Of a stretch of 64,000 bases of DNA, positions 14,159 to 24,457 are shown in pieces; within the stretch, counting starts at the first letter, position 1, and every line of letters starts with the position of its first letter. A program made the translations under genes and the position numbers. A model generated the notes under the pieces. That model did no database searches. It was not told the origin of the DNA and saw only the letters and a list, made by a program, of their open reading frames with translations. This DNA comes from Merluccius polli. Taxonomy: Eukaryota; Chordata; Actinopteri; Gadiformes; Merlucciidae. The DNA is taken from contig JAOPHQ010002087.1 in NCBI GenBank assembly GCA_030340625.1, positions 1-64,000 on the forward strand. Direction: 5' to 3'.

Positions 14159-17100
14159 AGAGAGAGAGAGAGAGAGAGGCGCGAGGAGCAGTCTCTCTCC
14201 GTCTGTGAAGGAGGAGCAAGGCGGCTTCCTCCTACACTACGGTTAATTCAGAGGCGAGAGGAGCGTTTGCGTGATGTGCGGCGGCTTCGGCCAATCAGGA
14301 CCCATTGTGCCCGGAGTTTGTGGGGGCGGGCACAATGAGCGTCGACTGAATGGGAGATGTAATGAACGGAGGAAGAAGGGGAGGGAAATACAAAGAGAAA
14401 CTCACGGCCGCTCCCTCAACTCCTTGACAAGAGGCTCCTGTGTGTGTGATTTACACGTCTGCGGAGAGCAGCTCTTGACGTTCTTCCAAGGTGTTTTGGT
14501 TTTGTATTGTACCACAATGTGGAGCGTAAATCATCCGTCTGGTCTCAATATATTGACAGGTGGCGGTGGGAAGGCTGTTATTAGTCAGCCATTAACAGTC
14601 TGAAAAGCCACAGCAGACATATTAGCGCCCCGGTGATGGATTCATTTAGTCCGGAGATCAATTCTTAAACAGCCAGCTGCTGTCGTCGACTGAATCCTGT
14701 ATCTTGTCAACGCGCGCCGGTGCATCCGCCGCGCACATCATTCATGAGGAGCCCTCACCTGGTAATCAAGGAGCCTGTCATGTTCTGGTGGCATTAGGAG
14801 CAGCTGAACCTAAATCAAGTCGCATCCAAACGCCTGACCTCTTCTCTCGTCAATCCTTTTAGTTTTTTGAAAAACCTTCTTCTGTGTTCTTTCCTCCTAT
14901 CGTCTCACCTTCTCCTCTCATCTCTGCTATTTCTCATCCTTATCCAGCTTAAGCCTCTATTCTCCCCCTCTTCCCTCCCCTCCCCTCCTCCTCCCCCCTC
15001 CCCTCTTCTTCCACTTTACAATGAATTTAATTTCTCCACACTTTTTCAGCTGTACTCCTCCCCTGCCTCCCTTTTCCCTCTTTCCTCTTCTCTCCTCTCT
15101 ATTCCTCTCCTGTCTCCTCCTCTCCCCTCCTTCCTCTTCTCTTCCACTTATTGTCTTCTCCACTCCTTTTCTCTCCCCTCGCCTCGCCTCCTCCCCTCCT
15201 CCTTTCCCTTCCTCCTCTCGCCTCATTTCCCATCCTTCGCTCTCCTCCTCTCACTTCCTTTCCCCTCCTTCTCCCTCCTCCTCCTCCTCCTCCTCCTCCT
15301 CCTCCTCCTCCTCCTCCTCCTCTCCCTCTTCGTCAGAGATGGATGATCAGATTATTAATGGTGGCCTGTCGCAATCAGTCACAGCCTGGTGTGGCATGAA
15401 GAAAATTACCCTACACATAAAAAGCACTGCTAGCACTGATAGCCCTAACATGTAACCCTAACCCAACCCACAGCCCTAACATGTAACCCTAACCCAACCC
15501 ACAGCCCTAACATGTAACCCTAACCCGACCCACAGCCCTAACATGTAACCCTAACCCAACCCACAGCCCTAACATGTAACCCTAACCCGACCCACAGCCC
15601 TAACATGTAACCCTAACCCGACCCACAGCCCTAACATGTAACCCTAACCCGACCCACAGCCCTAACATGTAACCCTAACCCGACCCACAGCCCTAACATG
15701 TAACCCTAACCCGACCCATAGCCCTAACATGTAGCCCTAACCCCAACCCATAGCCGCAACCAGTAGCCCTAACCCCAACCCATAGCCCTAACATGTAACC
15801 CTAACCCGACCCACAGCCCTAACATGTAACCCTAACCCGACCCATAGCCCTAACATGTAACCCTAACCCCAACCCATAGCCCTAACATGTAACCCTAACC
15901 CCAACCCATAGCCCTAACATGTAACCCTAACCCCAACCCATAGCCCTAAAGCATAGCCTAAACCACAACCCTAAACCATAGCCTTAACCCCAACGCTAAC
16001 CCGTAGCCCTAACCATAACCCCTAGCCCTTACCATAGCCCTAAGCCATAGCCGCCCTTACCATAGCCCTAACCCCTAGCCCTAACCCATAGCTCTAACCC
16101 TAACCCCTAGCCCTAACCCGTAGCCCTAACCCATAGCCCTAATCATAACCACTAGCCCTAACCCGTAGCCATAACCCTAACCATAACCCCTAGCTCTAAC
16201 CCCAACCCTAGAAGTAATCCTGGTCTTAACTCTAACACTAGCCCAACCTTAGACACCAACCCGAAACCGCCCTAGCCCAAACCCAGACCCAGTAATCTTC
16301 GAGAAGAAAGGATCAATGGCTACTCGGGATGGGTACCAAAACCTGGTATTGAACAGACCCTGGGGCTAATTTATTATTTATCCGTTACGTTATCGGTTCT
16401 GCTCTCGCTACTAAAGTAATACATAAACGTTATCTTGCATATTTTATCTCACCAACTCGGACATTTGAAACACTCTCTCAGAGCATGTGTGTGTGAGGGG
16501 GGGGGGCAGCTCTCTCTCACACACCCTGCAGCACCGCGCAGCACACACACACACACACATACACACACACACACGACAGCGGAGAGAACAACATTTATTT
16601 GCCTATAGAGCGGTGCAGGAATGAGTCCTAAAACCCTGAAATCCGCATTTTGGCACTTCCGGTTCCCTCGTCTCGAAGTCAATGGGTTTTCTGAATGGGT
16701 TTTTAGTTAGATGCCTGAAATAAGGTCTGTGGTTTTACACAAGCTTAAGAGATTTACAAGTTTTTGGTCTACAACATAAAATTCATCAGTAAATGCCCCA
16801 CTTGTGAATTCTGAAGCTTTTACGTGTCTTAAAAAACTTCTGGCGATTGCACTTATGCTTCAAAAATCATAAAAGTAGCGTTCATTGGTGAAGATTATCT
16901 TGCTGAATAAAACATGAGTATTTATGAGTATCATAAACATTTGTTTGCCGCAGAGCTTATTTTCTGCAATAATGCAAAATGTAATGGGAAAAACCCTTCG
17001 GCTTTTTGTCAAGGTAACCCAGGACGACGCTAACTTTCGGGTTGGCCTACAGAAATACGTCATCCCTGCACCACTCTGTGGTGTAACAGTATTGATTAAG

Positions 17101-18186
17101 TATTGATTAAGTATAGAGAGGAGTGCTGCTGCCCATCTCCTGGGCAGGTAGACACCGCTAGACACACAAAACCTATACTAAGTTCCCTGGGTCAGATCAG
17201 TGTAATTCAGGGTGTGAATATCCAAAAACAAAACAAACAACTGCCATTGAAATCTTTGAGATTGCCACTTTAAAAATGTATAGCCCTAATTCTAACCTTA
17301 ACAACGATTTGGAGATTAGGGGAGTTTTTCCTTGACCTTTTAGAGGGCTTAGGGCTAGGGTGGGGGGGGGGGGCAGTACATAATGGTCTGTAAAACCCTT
17401 TGTAACTTTGATTATACAAATAAAATTGACGTTGATCCACCCTGTTAACCCGTATATATTATTGCTCACAACTGCTCACATTCAACATTGCACGTGAGTG
17501 TGATGCTAATCACTCCTTGTGAATCTACTAAAAGGAGAGCTAGGTTTACGTTTTCTCTTTTTTTTACCCACAAGGCTTTGCAGCAAATCAGAATTCAACA
17601 CATACTACTGCAGTACAGAAGTGGAATCTGCCGTCAGCGAAAATCAATTTGCTGCATTAAACTGACCCTGGCCTCTGTCATCCCCTCTGCAGGGTTTAAC
17701 ACAGAACTGTTCTGTACTGGACTGAGTTGTCTTTGTCACTCTAGCGCTGTCTGGCAGATGACACACACACACGCACACGCACATACACAGTAGACAAACC
17801 TGTTTTTCTGTTGAATCAATTATAAACGTAACATTTAATGTAACATAATTACTTCAATCAAATAAACACTTTTATCTAAAGTCTCCTACTGTGTAAATAC
17901 ATCTTCAGTATTGACTTTATGACAAATATAATTTATGTCCTTGGCAGTGTTTTGCTTTACACTTTATAGGGAATCGAACCACTGTCTCTCTGGCTTTGGT
18001 GCCATTATTTGTCGCGGGTTGACCACTTGACCCCTGAATAACTGATGCACTCACACAGGGAATGGGACATTTGTCCATAGCTGTGCAATTATTGTAAATG
18101 TGCTTGCTGCCAGTGGTGTTAGGATTGCTAAAACAATGAGTAACGAAGATAGAGAGACAAATAACTGTACCCACAGTGTGTGTAAT

Positions 18187-18233
<47 letters not shown>

Positions 18234-20092
18234 GTATACGTATGAGAGCGAGGGAGAGAATCAAGATAATAAATGCGTAAACTGCGTGAATACAAATAGA
18301 GAAATACAGACAAAGCGAAGCCTAGTTGCCTGGCGGTAGGCTCTGTGTGCATGAATGCATCCAACACAAACACACACACACACACACTACATCTCTCTCT
18401 GTCTCTCTGTCTCTCTCTCTCTCTCTCTCTCCCTCACACTCTCTGAACACAGACCTCCTGTAGCTCAACACGGAGAGCTTCGTCCCTCTTCATCTCCTCT
18501 TTAGCTGAGGAGTAAGGAGAACAATCGAGGACAGAGTTATTCTCTGGGCAGTGAATAACGCGTATGACTCGACTCTACGGCGTAAACCTAAGATACGTGC
18601 GATAGATCCAGACAGCCAGTTCCTCGCTCATGGATCGGCGGTTGTAAATTATCAGGGAGACATCGTAGGATTTGGGAAGATTGAAGCCCGGCAGTGCGAC
18701 TCCGGACGAGCAGTCGCGGCTCCCATAAAGGGACATCCATTAAAAATGTAAATCCTGCTGCTAAAGTTGGGACGTGACTCCACTACCCAAACCAGAGGAA
18801 AAAACTGTGATTATATCTGCATTCTGGGAAATTATTTTGCTACCCTCCTGCAGTCCGAATTCACTGCTCTGTAATAATGCAGAAAACACATTTAGCTGGT
18901 GGGCTACTGGCGTCACCGCTGCCTAATGAAGCGCCGGTCATTACAGTCAACTGGGAGGAGGCGGGTTAAGGTTGGCCAGATGGATTGTGGGTGATGGATA
19001 GGGTGGTGGAGGTTTTCTTTATTGTTCTCTGTGGTGCTGTATTTATTTACATATTAGTCTGAATTTATTACTCTGCATTCATTACTCTGCTACATCGGCT
19101 TGTTTGTATTTTTGCGTTTCCTTTAAGGATTAGTTTGTTGTTCTCGGCGCTAATTAATTTCCCAAATGAATCTGCCAGATCTCTCTCTCTCCATCCATCT
19201 CTCTGTAAAATCAACGCTTCTGTTCTGCTCTGTCCTATTCTCTTCTATTCTGCTCCATTATATTTAGTTATCTTATGCTATCCGGCCCTCTCACGTCTCC
19301 CCGTCTATCTCCGCGTATCCAGGGAACGCCTTCGTGGTGAGCCTGGCGCTGGCCGACCTGGTGGTGGCCATCTACCCGTACCCCCTGGTGCTCACGGCCA
19401 TCTTCAACGACGGCTGGATCGCCGGCTACCTCCACTGCCAGATCAGCGGCTTCCTGATGGGCCTCAGCGTCATCGGCTCCATCTTCAACATCACCGGCAT
19501 CGCCATCAACCGCTACTGCTACATCTGCCACAGCCTGCGCTACGACCGCGTGTTCTCCGGCGGCAACACGCTGTGCTACATGCTGCTGGTGTGGGCGCTC
19601 ACCATCCTGGCCATCGTGCCCAACTGGTTCATGGAGTCGCTGCAGTACGACCCGCGCGTCTACTCCTGCACCTTCGCCCAGTCCGTCAGCTCGCTGTACA
19701 CCATCGTGGTGGTGGTGGTGCACTTCATCCTGCCCATCTCCATCGTCACCTACTGCTACCTGCGCATCTGGATCCTGGTCATCCAGGTGCGGCGGCGCGT
19801 CAAGCCTGACACGCGGCCCAAGATCAAGCCGCACGACTTCCGCAACTTCCTCACCATGTTCGTGGTGTTCGTGCTGTTCGCCGTGTGCTGGGCGCCCATC
19901 AACCTGATCGGCCTGGCGGTGGCGCTGGACGCCCGGCTGGTGCACGCCATCCCCGAGTGGCTGTTCACCGCCAGCTACTTCATGGCGTACTTCAACAGCT
20001 GCCTCAACGCCGTGGTGTACGGCGTGCTCAACCACAACTTCAGGAAGGAGTACAAGCGGATCGTAATCATCATCTTTAAGTTTCACTGCTGA
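11088..20092 (+). CDS. mtnr1-like: melatonin receptor (MTNR1 family, class A GPCR), complete two-exon gene
   Basis: Exons 11088-11412 and 19323-20092 join in phase (GCA G / GG AAC) at the intron position typical of melatonin receptors, in the first intracellular loop (RNRKLRKAG/NAFVVSL). The 364-residue product has an N-glycosylation sequon at N51, TM1 from about 70 with GN at 91-92, ECL cysteines C147 and C224, NRYCYICH at 171-178 in place of DRY, a TM5 His at 242 and NAxxY at 337-341. Melatonin receptors are Gi-coupled plasma-membrane receptors for the pineal hormone. ECL2 and TM4 (LQYDPRVYSCTFAQSVSS) look more like MT1 than MT2. Position next to fat2 and slc36a1 suggests the fourth, teleost-retained subtype (mtnr1a-like/mtnr1d) rather than mtnr1b. 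The cytoplasmic tail is very short. The subtype is inference; the family is certain. Confidence 0.93.
12000..12145 (+). mobile_element. tRNA-derived SINE copy
   Basis: It runs GATAGTGTAGTGGTCATGG (A-box-like head), CCTTGAGCCTTAACCCCTAC, CCTGCTCCTTAACGACC, and a tail GCTTTGGATAAATGTGT with ATGACTAAATAGTAAA. The same modules occur in the same order near 45170-45345 and 47797-47975. Confidence 0.7.
12771..13252 (+). mobile_element. hAT element with perfect 8-bp target duplication and a BED-finger frame
   Basis: Terminal inverted repeats TAGGGATGGGAATCG (left) and CGATTCCCATCCCTA (right) bound a 482-bp element. An exact 8-bp direct repeat TATACGGT flanks it at 12763-12770 and 13253-13260, the hAT hallmark. 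Sub-terminal AATCGATAAG/ATCGATT motifs recur at both ends. It is non-autonomous: the only frame is the short BED-like one at 12945-13160. It lies in the melatonin receptor intron. Confidence 0.92.
12945..13160 (+). pseudogene. truncated BED-type zinc-finger frame inside the hAT element
   Basis: ATG 12945 opens a 71-codon frame with the BED arrangement: aromatic W-L-H-F, one Cys (RATCNV), then NTSNMQKHLRTQHA with the two His. The second Cys of the BED CxxC pair appears to be missing. The frame stops before any hAT catalytic region. It is a relic of a hAT transposase N-terminus that would have bound the element ends. Confidence 0.7.
13545..14185 (+). repeat. tandem duplication: 75-bp unique block plus (GA)n, twice
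   Basis: The block from AATTATTGATCAG through CTTCTAAACTTCTTAAGGAG to ATATTGTAGCACT occurs at about 13565-13643 and again at about 13905-13976. Each copy is followed by 150-200 bp of (GA)n. The first copy continues into (GT)n and GGGAAAGTTGTGAATTTGGC, a piece that also occurs at about 9100. Confidence 0.88.
14960..15337. repeat. pyrimidine-rich tract ending in (CTC)n
   Basis: CCTCTCC-rich DNA ends in about 15 CTC/TCC triplets at 15276-15320. Confidence 0.93.
15434..16260 (-). repeat. telomere-like interstitial satellite
   Basis: About 16 copies of a 31-bp unit (CAGCCCTAACATGTAACCCT then AACCCGACCCA) are followed by degenerate CCCTAACC / CCATAGCCCTAA repeats to about 16260. Each unit holds CCCTAA telomere hexamers (TTAGGG on the minus strand), but they are interrupted. 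It is a satellite derived from, or resembling, telomere sequence rather than a true telomere. Confidence 0.9.
16320..16360. mobile_element. possible MITE end
   Basis: GGGATGGGTACCAAAACCTGGTATTGAA resembles the GGGATGGG-start ends of hAT MITEs. No partner end was located. Confidence 0.25.
16607..17077. mobile_element. MITE with 18-bp terminal inverted repeats
   Basis: AGAGCGGTGCAGGAATGA at 16607 matches the reverse complement of 17060-17077 (AGAGTGGTGCAGGGATGA) at 16 of 18 positions. The 471-bp inside is AT-rich and noncoding. The superfamily is not clear, because the flanking duplication is not obvious. Confidence 0.65.
17945..18062 (-). mobile_element. tRNA-SINE-like copy
   Basis: On the minus strand the order is AGTGGTCAACCCGCGACA, then GTGGTTCGATTCCCTATA, a Pol III B-box (GGTTCGATTCC). 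This suits a tRNA-derived SINE head. The tail is not evident. Confidence 0.45.
18190..18237. repeat. (GT)n microsatellite
   Basis: A (GT)n run of about 40 bp. A (CA)n and (CT)n compound lies nearby at 18368-18432. Confidence 0.95.
19323..20092 (+). CDS. mtnr1-like: melatonin receptor exon 2
   Basis: This 770-bp exon codes residues 109-364, TM2 to TM7 and helix 8, ending TGA 20090-20092. Motifs: YPYPLVL in TM2, NRYCYICHSLRYDR after TM3, FAVCWAPINLIGLAVA in TM6, YFNSCLNAVVYG in TM7 and NFRKEYKR in helix 8. GC at third positions is very high. After KRIVIIIFKFHC the frame stops, so about 45-50 residues of the usual tail are absent. A GT within ATCGTAATC at about 20060 could be a weak donor to a further exon, but I find no partner exon. 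Confidence 0.93.
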
Positions 20093-20300
20093 GGCGGGGG
20101 GGGGGGGGGGGGGGGGCGATCTGACTGACTTATGAGGTACGGATGTGAGATGCTTCGGTTTGAAACGAAAGGGAGAACAAAAGTGGCGTCGAGAAAAGAC
20201 TAATCAAGGAGAGTGGGAGAAAGAAATGGTGAGATGGGAGGGATGGATGGAGGAGATGAGGGAGTAAAAGGGGGGGAGGGGGAGGGGGTGTTGGATTACT
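20093..20300. repeat. poly-G run and purine-rich 3' flank of the melatonin receptor gene
   Basis: An uninterrupted G run of about 20 follows the stop codon almost directly (20095-20116), then AGGGATGGATGGAGG-type purine DNA. Possible AATAAA signals lie at about 20906 and 21440. Confidence 0.8.
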
Positions 20301-20487
20301 TTTTCTACATTATCTGCTGGGATGAATATGTATTCTCCCTCACATGGACTACACACCACTCATGAATTAAACATGTCTTCTGATGGGACTTTGCAGCGTG
20401 AGCTGTTAATCCGACCGGAGGCCCCCTATCTCTGCAATGGTGTGCAAAGTTTCATATTAAGGAGGAACACACGCACACGCACGCATG

Positions 20488-20539
<52 letters not shown>
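20488..20539. repeat. (AC)n microsatellite
   Basis: An (AC)n run of about 50 bp. Confidence 0.95.
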
Positions 20540-20545
<6 letters not shown>

Positions 20546-20954
20546 TGGCCGTTGCGGACGATTCCCCAAATTGAACTGTCAGCGTTGAATGAAACACATT
20601 CACTCTATTGTTTCTATATTAATACTAAACTATATTAATATAAAACAAAAGCGCATGGATGCTAATGAGACATTTGACAACTGATGAAACTCCGTCTGGA
20701 TTGTAATCCAAACTCGGATATTGTGACCACATCACTGTGCGCCCCTTGGGCGGTTCATGGTGTAACTACTGTCAGTTCAACTCAAGTACGTTCAAAAGTC
20801 CAAATCCTGATTCCTCACCAATGGGAGTCAGGTAAAACAGGCACTAAAGTATGGACCGGAACCAAAAAAAAATAACCTTGTGGGTCTGCAGACATCATAA
20901 CAGGAAAATAAAGGTGAACATTTAAGACATTTTAAAGCCATTTAAGTAATATAA

Positions 20955-21035
20955 ACAACGGTGCTCTTGGGCAAGGCACTCTCACTGCGGGGAACCGTCG
21001 CAGTGGGGTTCGAGTCAAACCCGGTCTCCCGCGGT
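20955..21035 (+). mobile_element. SINE-like fragment
   Basis: GTGCTCTTGGGCAAGGCACT followed by GGGGTTCGAGTCAAACCC gives a SINE-body/B-box combination common in fish tRNA SINEs, but the order is unusual. Confidence 0.35.
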
Positions 21036-21238
21036 CTTGGATATGCTGTATGTCAGTGAAAACAAAGCTTTGAAGAAGAGTACAATAATTAATTGAAAGC
21101 GAGTCATGGAGCCATTGTCTTTCCTCTCGACTCACAACGCTGATCAAAAGACCAAGATGTGCCAAGACTGATCTTGTGAATCTATGCTAAAAGATCAATG
21201 CTATGAAATGAGCTTATCAACTGTGAAATGTCAAGGAC

Positions 21239-21244
21239 TCTCTC

Positions 21245-21288
<44 letters not shown>

Positions 21289-21600
21289 AACGCAAAACAG
21301 CAAAAAAAAGTAATGTCATTATTTGTTTTTCTTCCCTCATGCTGTTTTCCACACATCGCCTTGGAGATAAAGAATGTGATATATGTGATATTTTAATGTT
21401 TGTCTTTCCGATCTGAGAAAAAGCCCAACTTAAAATGTCAATAAAGAACGTACACTGTGGGCTGTTTCTTGACTACTCTATCAGTCTGTCTGTTCACCGC
21501 CATCGCTCCGCTATTCTCTATCTAACCATTTCTCTGAGCATCTTCACTCCTTTCATCCCCCCCCCCCCCCCCCCCCCCCCCCCTCTCTCGCTCTCTCTCT

Positions 21601-21631
<31 letters not shown>

Positions 21632-21640
21632 TACGTCTCT
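21239..21640. repeat. (CT)n, poly-C and (CA)n tracts
   Basis: (CT)n occupies 21239-21286, poly-C 21559-21582, then (CT)n and (CA)n to about 21632. The region between them is noncoding. Confidence 0.9.
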
Positions 21641-21649
21641 CTCTCTCTA

Positions 21650-22323
21650 TCTCTCTGGTCTTTCATTCTTGTCTCTTTCTTCACAATGCCATCAGTCTCT
21701 TCATAAAACTGTGTTTTCTCTGTCCCTCTTAGAAGGAGTCAAGTAGGCTATACTTGACTATACAACGTTTCAAGATACAGTTACTCGACGACGTGTCTCC
21801 CCTGCAGGCCCTCGAATCAATACGCATTGAAAACATCGCTGTTACTCGCACTGCATTTAATTTGAGGTCATCCATGTCAGATATGTCATTATCTTGACAT
21901 GTGTGGTTCATTGTGGCGTGTGTGAGCCGCAGGTTGGGGGTAAACAGTAATCTCTTTTTCTTTTGGGAGTGATTGTGCCTGAGGTTGGGTCAGCGGCCGG
22001 TCGGGTCGCGGTCATGTGGCGCATGTGGGGTCACAGGCGGTGTTGCATGTGCACCGCTGGTTCTCATGACATCCCAGGAGGAGGTACAAGGAGGAGTCAG
22101 GGGAGGTGGGGGGGGTATTGAGTTGGTCTCAACCTGGCGGTGAGGCTGCAACCTCATCGCTAGATGCCACTAAATCCTACAGTGAATAAGTGAATCTTAT
22201 TCGGCATCCATGTTTCTATCTCACTCTTTCCTTCTCTATCTGCTGTTTTTCTTTTTTCTTTTCATCATTTTACATTTTTGCAGACTTTTATTATGTTAAA
22301 TTTTTGTTATTATTGTTATCATA
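21650..22323. other. intergenic DNA, nothing recognised
   Basis: Mixed-composition sequence without a supported gene, RNA or bounded repeat. Confidence 0.45.
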
Positions 22324-22325
22324 GC

Positions 22326-22990
22326 CTCGTGAGACCATACTGATCTTGCAAGTTAATATTCTATTTCTTTCTGTATACAGAAAGCCTCTTCCAGAAATGT
22401 AAAAATGCTGTGACCAATCAGCACTCAGGGGAGGGAGCGTCATTTCATGCCAAGCAAGGAGGAAACGGCAGCGCCAGAAGAAAGGCTTATCGTTCTCCGG
22501 AACAAGCAGTCAAAACAGTTTTTATCCAAAGTAGACTGAATAGAAATGTTAACAGACCATAGACATCTGGAAGACCTTTGTAATTGAAGAGCTCTTTTCC
22601 AAAACGCAATAAACACCAAATTTAAAAAAAATGAGTTTATTATGCCATTTTGCTGTGCACTGAACCTATTCACTGCTCCATCAACATTTCATGCCAAATC
22701 ACTATATTTCCTTGTTTAAAATGTACTACAAGATGCCGTTTCTATCCAAAACATGCGGGTCTAGGTAAAATGTATTTTCCTGAAAACTGTCAAAATGGAT
22801 TTATTGCGTTTTGGAAAAGAGCTCTTCAATTGAAGAAAATGTTTTCGCTTTACTAAATCAGATCCTGCAAGAGTGGAGAGAGCATGAGTGTCACTGGGGT
22901 ATATTTGGAAATCAATTGTTGCCAAGCCAAGGCCAGACTGATATTCATTGCGAAACGCAAACGTGAAAATCAGGATGGTCTCACCAGGCT
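22326..22990. mobile_element. MITE flanked by TA with an internal 29-bp inverted repeat
   Basis: The ends GCCTCGTGAGACCATACTGA (left) and, reverse complemented, GCCTGGTGAGACCATCCTGA (right) match at 18 of 20 positions and are each flanked by TA. Inside, TTGAAGAGCTCTTTTCCAAA at 22577 recurs exactly inverted near 22828, with an arm of about 29 bp. A TA duplication suits Tc1/mariner-type MITEs, but the family is not proven. Confidence 0.75.
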
Positions 22991-23552
22991 ATTCATCTCC
23001 AACCTACTCATTATCTCCGCCTGGTGGCCATAACCGCGGCGGTGAGATCCAGCCGGTGCACCTTGGCGGCGTGGCTCTCTCTGGGCAACATTAGCGAGCG
23101 TCAGTCGGTGTCAAATCGATCCGAGAGCCACTGTACCCGCACCGCGGGGTCACAGGGGTCCAGTGAAGGATCGCTCAGTTCAGTTTCCCTGGAAGGACAC
23201 ACAGAAACACGCAGCAGGAGAGACCAGAAAGAGACCCCATGTCAGATTTGTTGGTCAGTATTGGCCACTGCAGATCTTCAGTGACATATTCTGGTTTGTT
23301 TGTCTTAAAACCAAATTGGTAATGATGTGTTTAACTTCTTAATAATACTTACACTGTTGAATTATTGCACTTGAAGATAGTCCAACGTCACTTTTTTGTA
23401 CGTTACGCTAGTCTCCTGTCTTGAAGCATGACCGTTCACAACCAGGACCCAGAGGGGCAGGGGATGTAGCTGAGTCCTGGCTAAGAACCAAACTCCAAGG
23501 GAGAGGTGCAGACGCACACCAGATAAAGAGGTGCTGGCAACCTGGGCCAAAA

Positions 23553-23731
23553 CTTGAAAAAGAGAAAAGTAGTGCCGCACACTCCGAGTTACGAGATTTG
23601 AATGAGGTGATAACATTTCGGCCGAACTGGCCTTCATGTGATCTGAGGGAGGCCAGTTCGGCCGAAACGTTATCACCTCATTCAAATCTCGTAACTCGGA
23701 GTGTGCGGCACTACTTTTCTCTTTTTTTAAG
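23553..23731. mobile_element. fold-back element: about 80-bp arms, 16-base loop
   Basis: The left arm 23553-23633 and right arm 23650-23731 are reverse complements with only about two mismatches. The loop is 23634-23649. AAGAACCAAACTCC is duplicated on both sides at 23483-23496 and 23729-23742. The arms contain TTTCGGCCGAACTGGCC. It would form a near-perfect 80-bp hairpin. Confidence 0.88.
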
Positions 23732-23757
23732 AACCAAACTCCCCCTGCTCATCCCTG

Positions 23758-23781
23758 CCCCCCCCCCCCCCCCCCCCCCCA
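23758..23781. repeat. poly-C run
   Basis: An uninterrupted C run of about 22. Confidence 0.95.
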
Positions 23782-24095
23782 GGGACCCAGATAAAGTTTT
23801 GATTGCATTATTGGCTCCTGTCATGAAAGTGCTGTAATTGGGCCAAATAGATGGTGTGTTAGACAAGGGCCTGGGATCAAAAGCAGCTAGTGTTGCACAC
23901 TAACGCGCTAGGAGAAAATGAGGGTTGGAGTGGGGAGATGGGAGCCATGATAGGAGGTGACTTCAAAGGAAGAGGTTGCAGAGAGGCTAAAGGTGATGAG
24001 GAGATACATCAAACATGTGATGGTGAAGATATATTATACGCAATGCAAACAGCAGCCTGATCTGCTGCCATGCTACGTGCTTCGCCACACCGCCG

Positions 24096-24163
24096 ATTTA
24101 CACAACATAATAGACTATTATGTTGTGTAAATTGGCACAAGTCACTATTAAATAGTGACTTGT
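24096..24163. repeat. two adjacent perfect palindromes
   Basis: ATTTACACAACATAATA (24096-24112), three bases, then its exact complement (24116-24132). Four bases later ACAAGTCACTATT (24137-24149), one base, then its exact complement (24151-24163). Confidence 0.92.
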
Positions 24164-24184
24164 TATGGAGAAACGTAGGGAGGG

Positions 24185-24457
24185 GTAACGTTGCCATGTC
24201 GTTACTAAGGTCGTCTCTATTTACTGGAGTAATAAGGTAACGTTACCATGTCGTTACTAAGGTTGTCTCTATTTACTGGAGTAATAAGGTAACGTTACCA
24301 TGTCGTTACTAAGGTTGTCTCTATTTACTGGAGTAATAAGGTAACGTTGCCATGTCGTTACTAAGGTTGTCTCTATTTACTGGAGTAATAAGGTAACGTT
24401 GCCATGTTGTTACTAAGGTTGTCTCTATTTACTGGAGTAATAAGGTAATGTTGCCAT
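24185..24457 (+). repeat. 52-bp minisatellite, first part
   Basis: About five copies of a 52-bp unit (GTAACGTTACCATGTCGTTA, CTAAGGTTGTCTCTATTTAC, TGGAGTAATAAG). The same unit resumes at 25905, so 24458-25904 looks like an insertion into the array. Confidence 0.95.

Larger units (their letters stand above)
11413..19322 (+). other. melatonin receptor intron (7.9 kb)
   Basis: GT at 11413 and AG at 19321-19322 (GCGTATCCAG) bound the intron. It holds a SINE, a BED-finger hAT element, duplicated GA-rich blocks, (CTC)n, a telomere-like satellite and a MITE, listed separately. Between 14270 and 14860 and between 18440 and 19320 I see unique DNA with no supported exon. Confidence 0.85.

Noticed and set aside
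15434..16260. True chromosome end
   Set aside because: Hexamers are interrupted in a 31-bp unit and unique sequence and genes lie on both sides.
18551..18751. 66-codon frame in the receptor intron
   Set aside because: Too short and unlike any family I know; no supporting context.
19268..20086. 272-codon minus-strand frame over receptor exon 2
   Set aside because: Shadow of a GC-rich exon; the plus strand has a clear GPCR.
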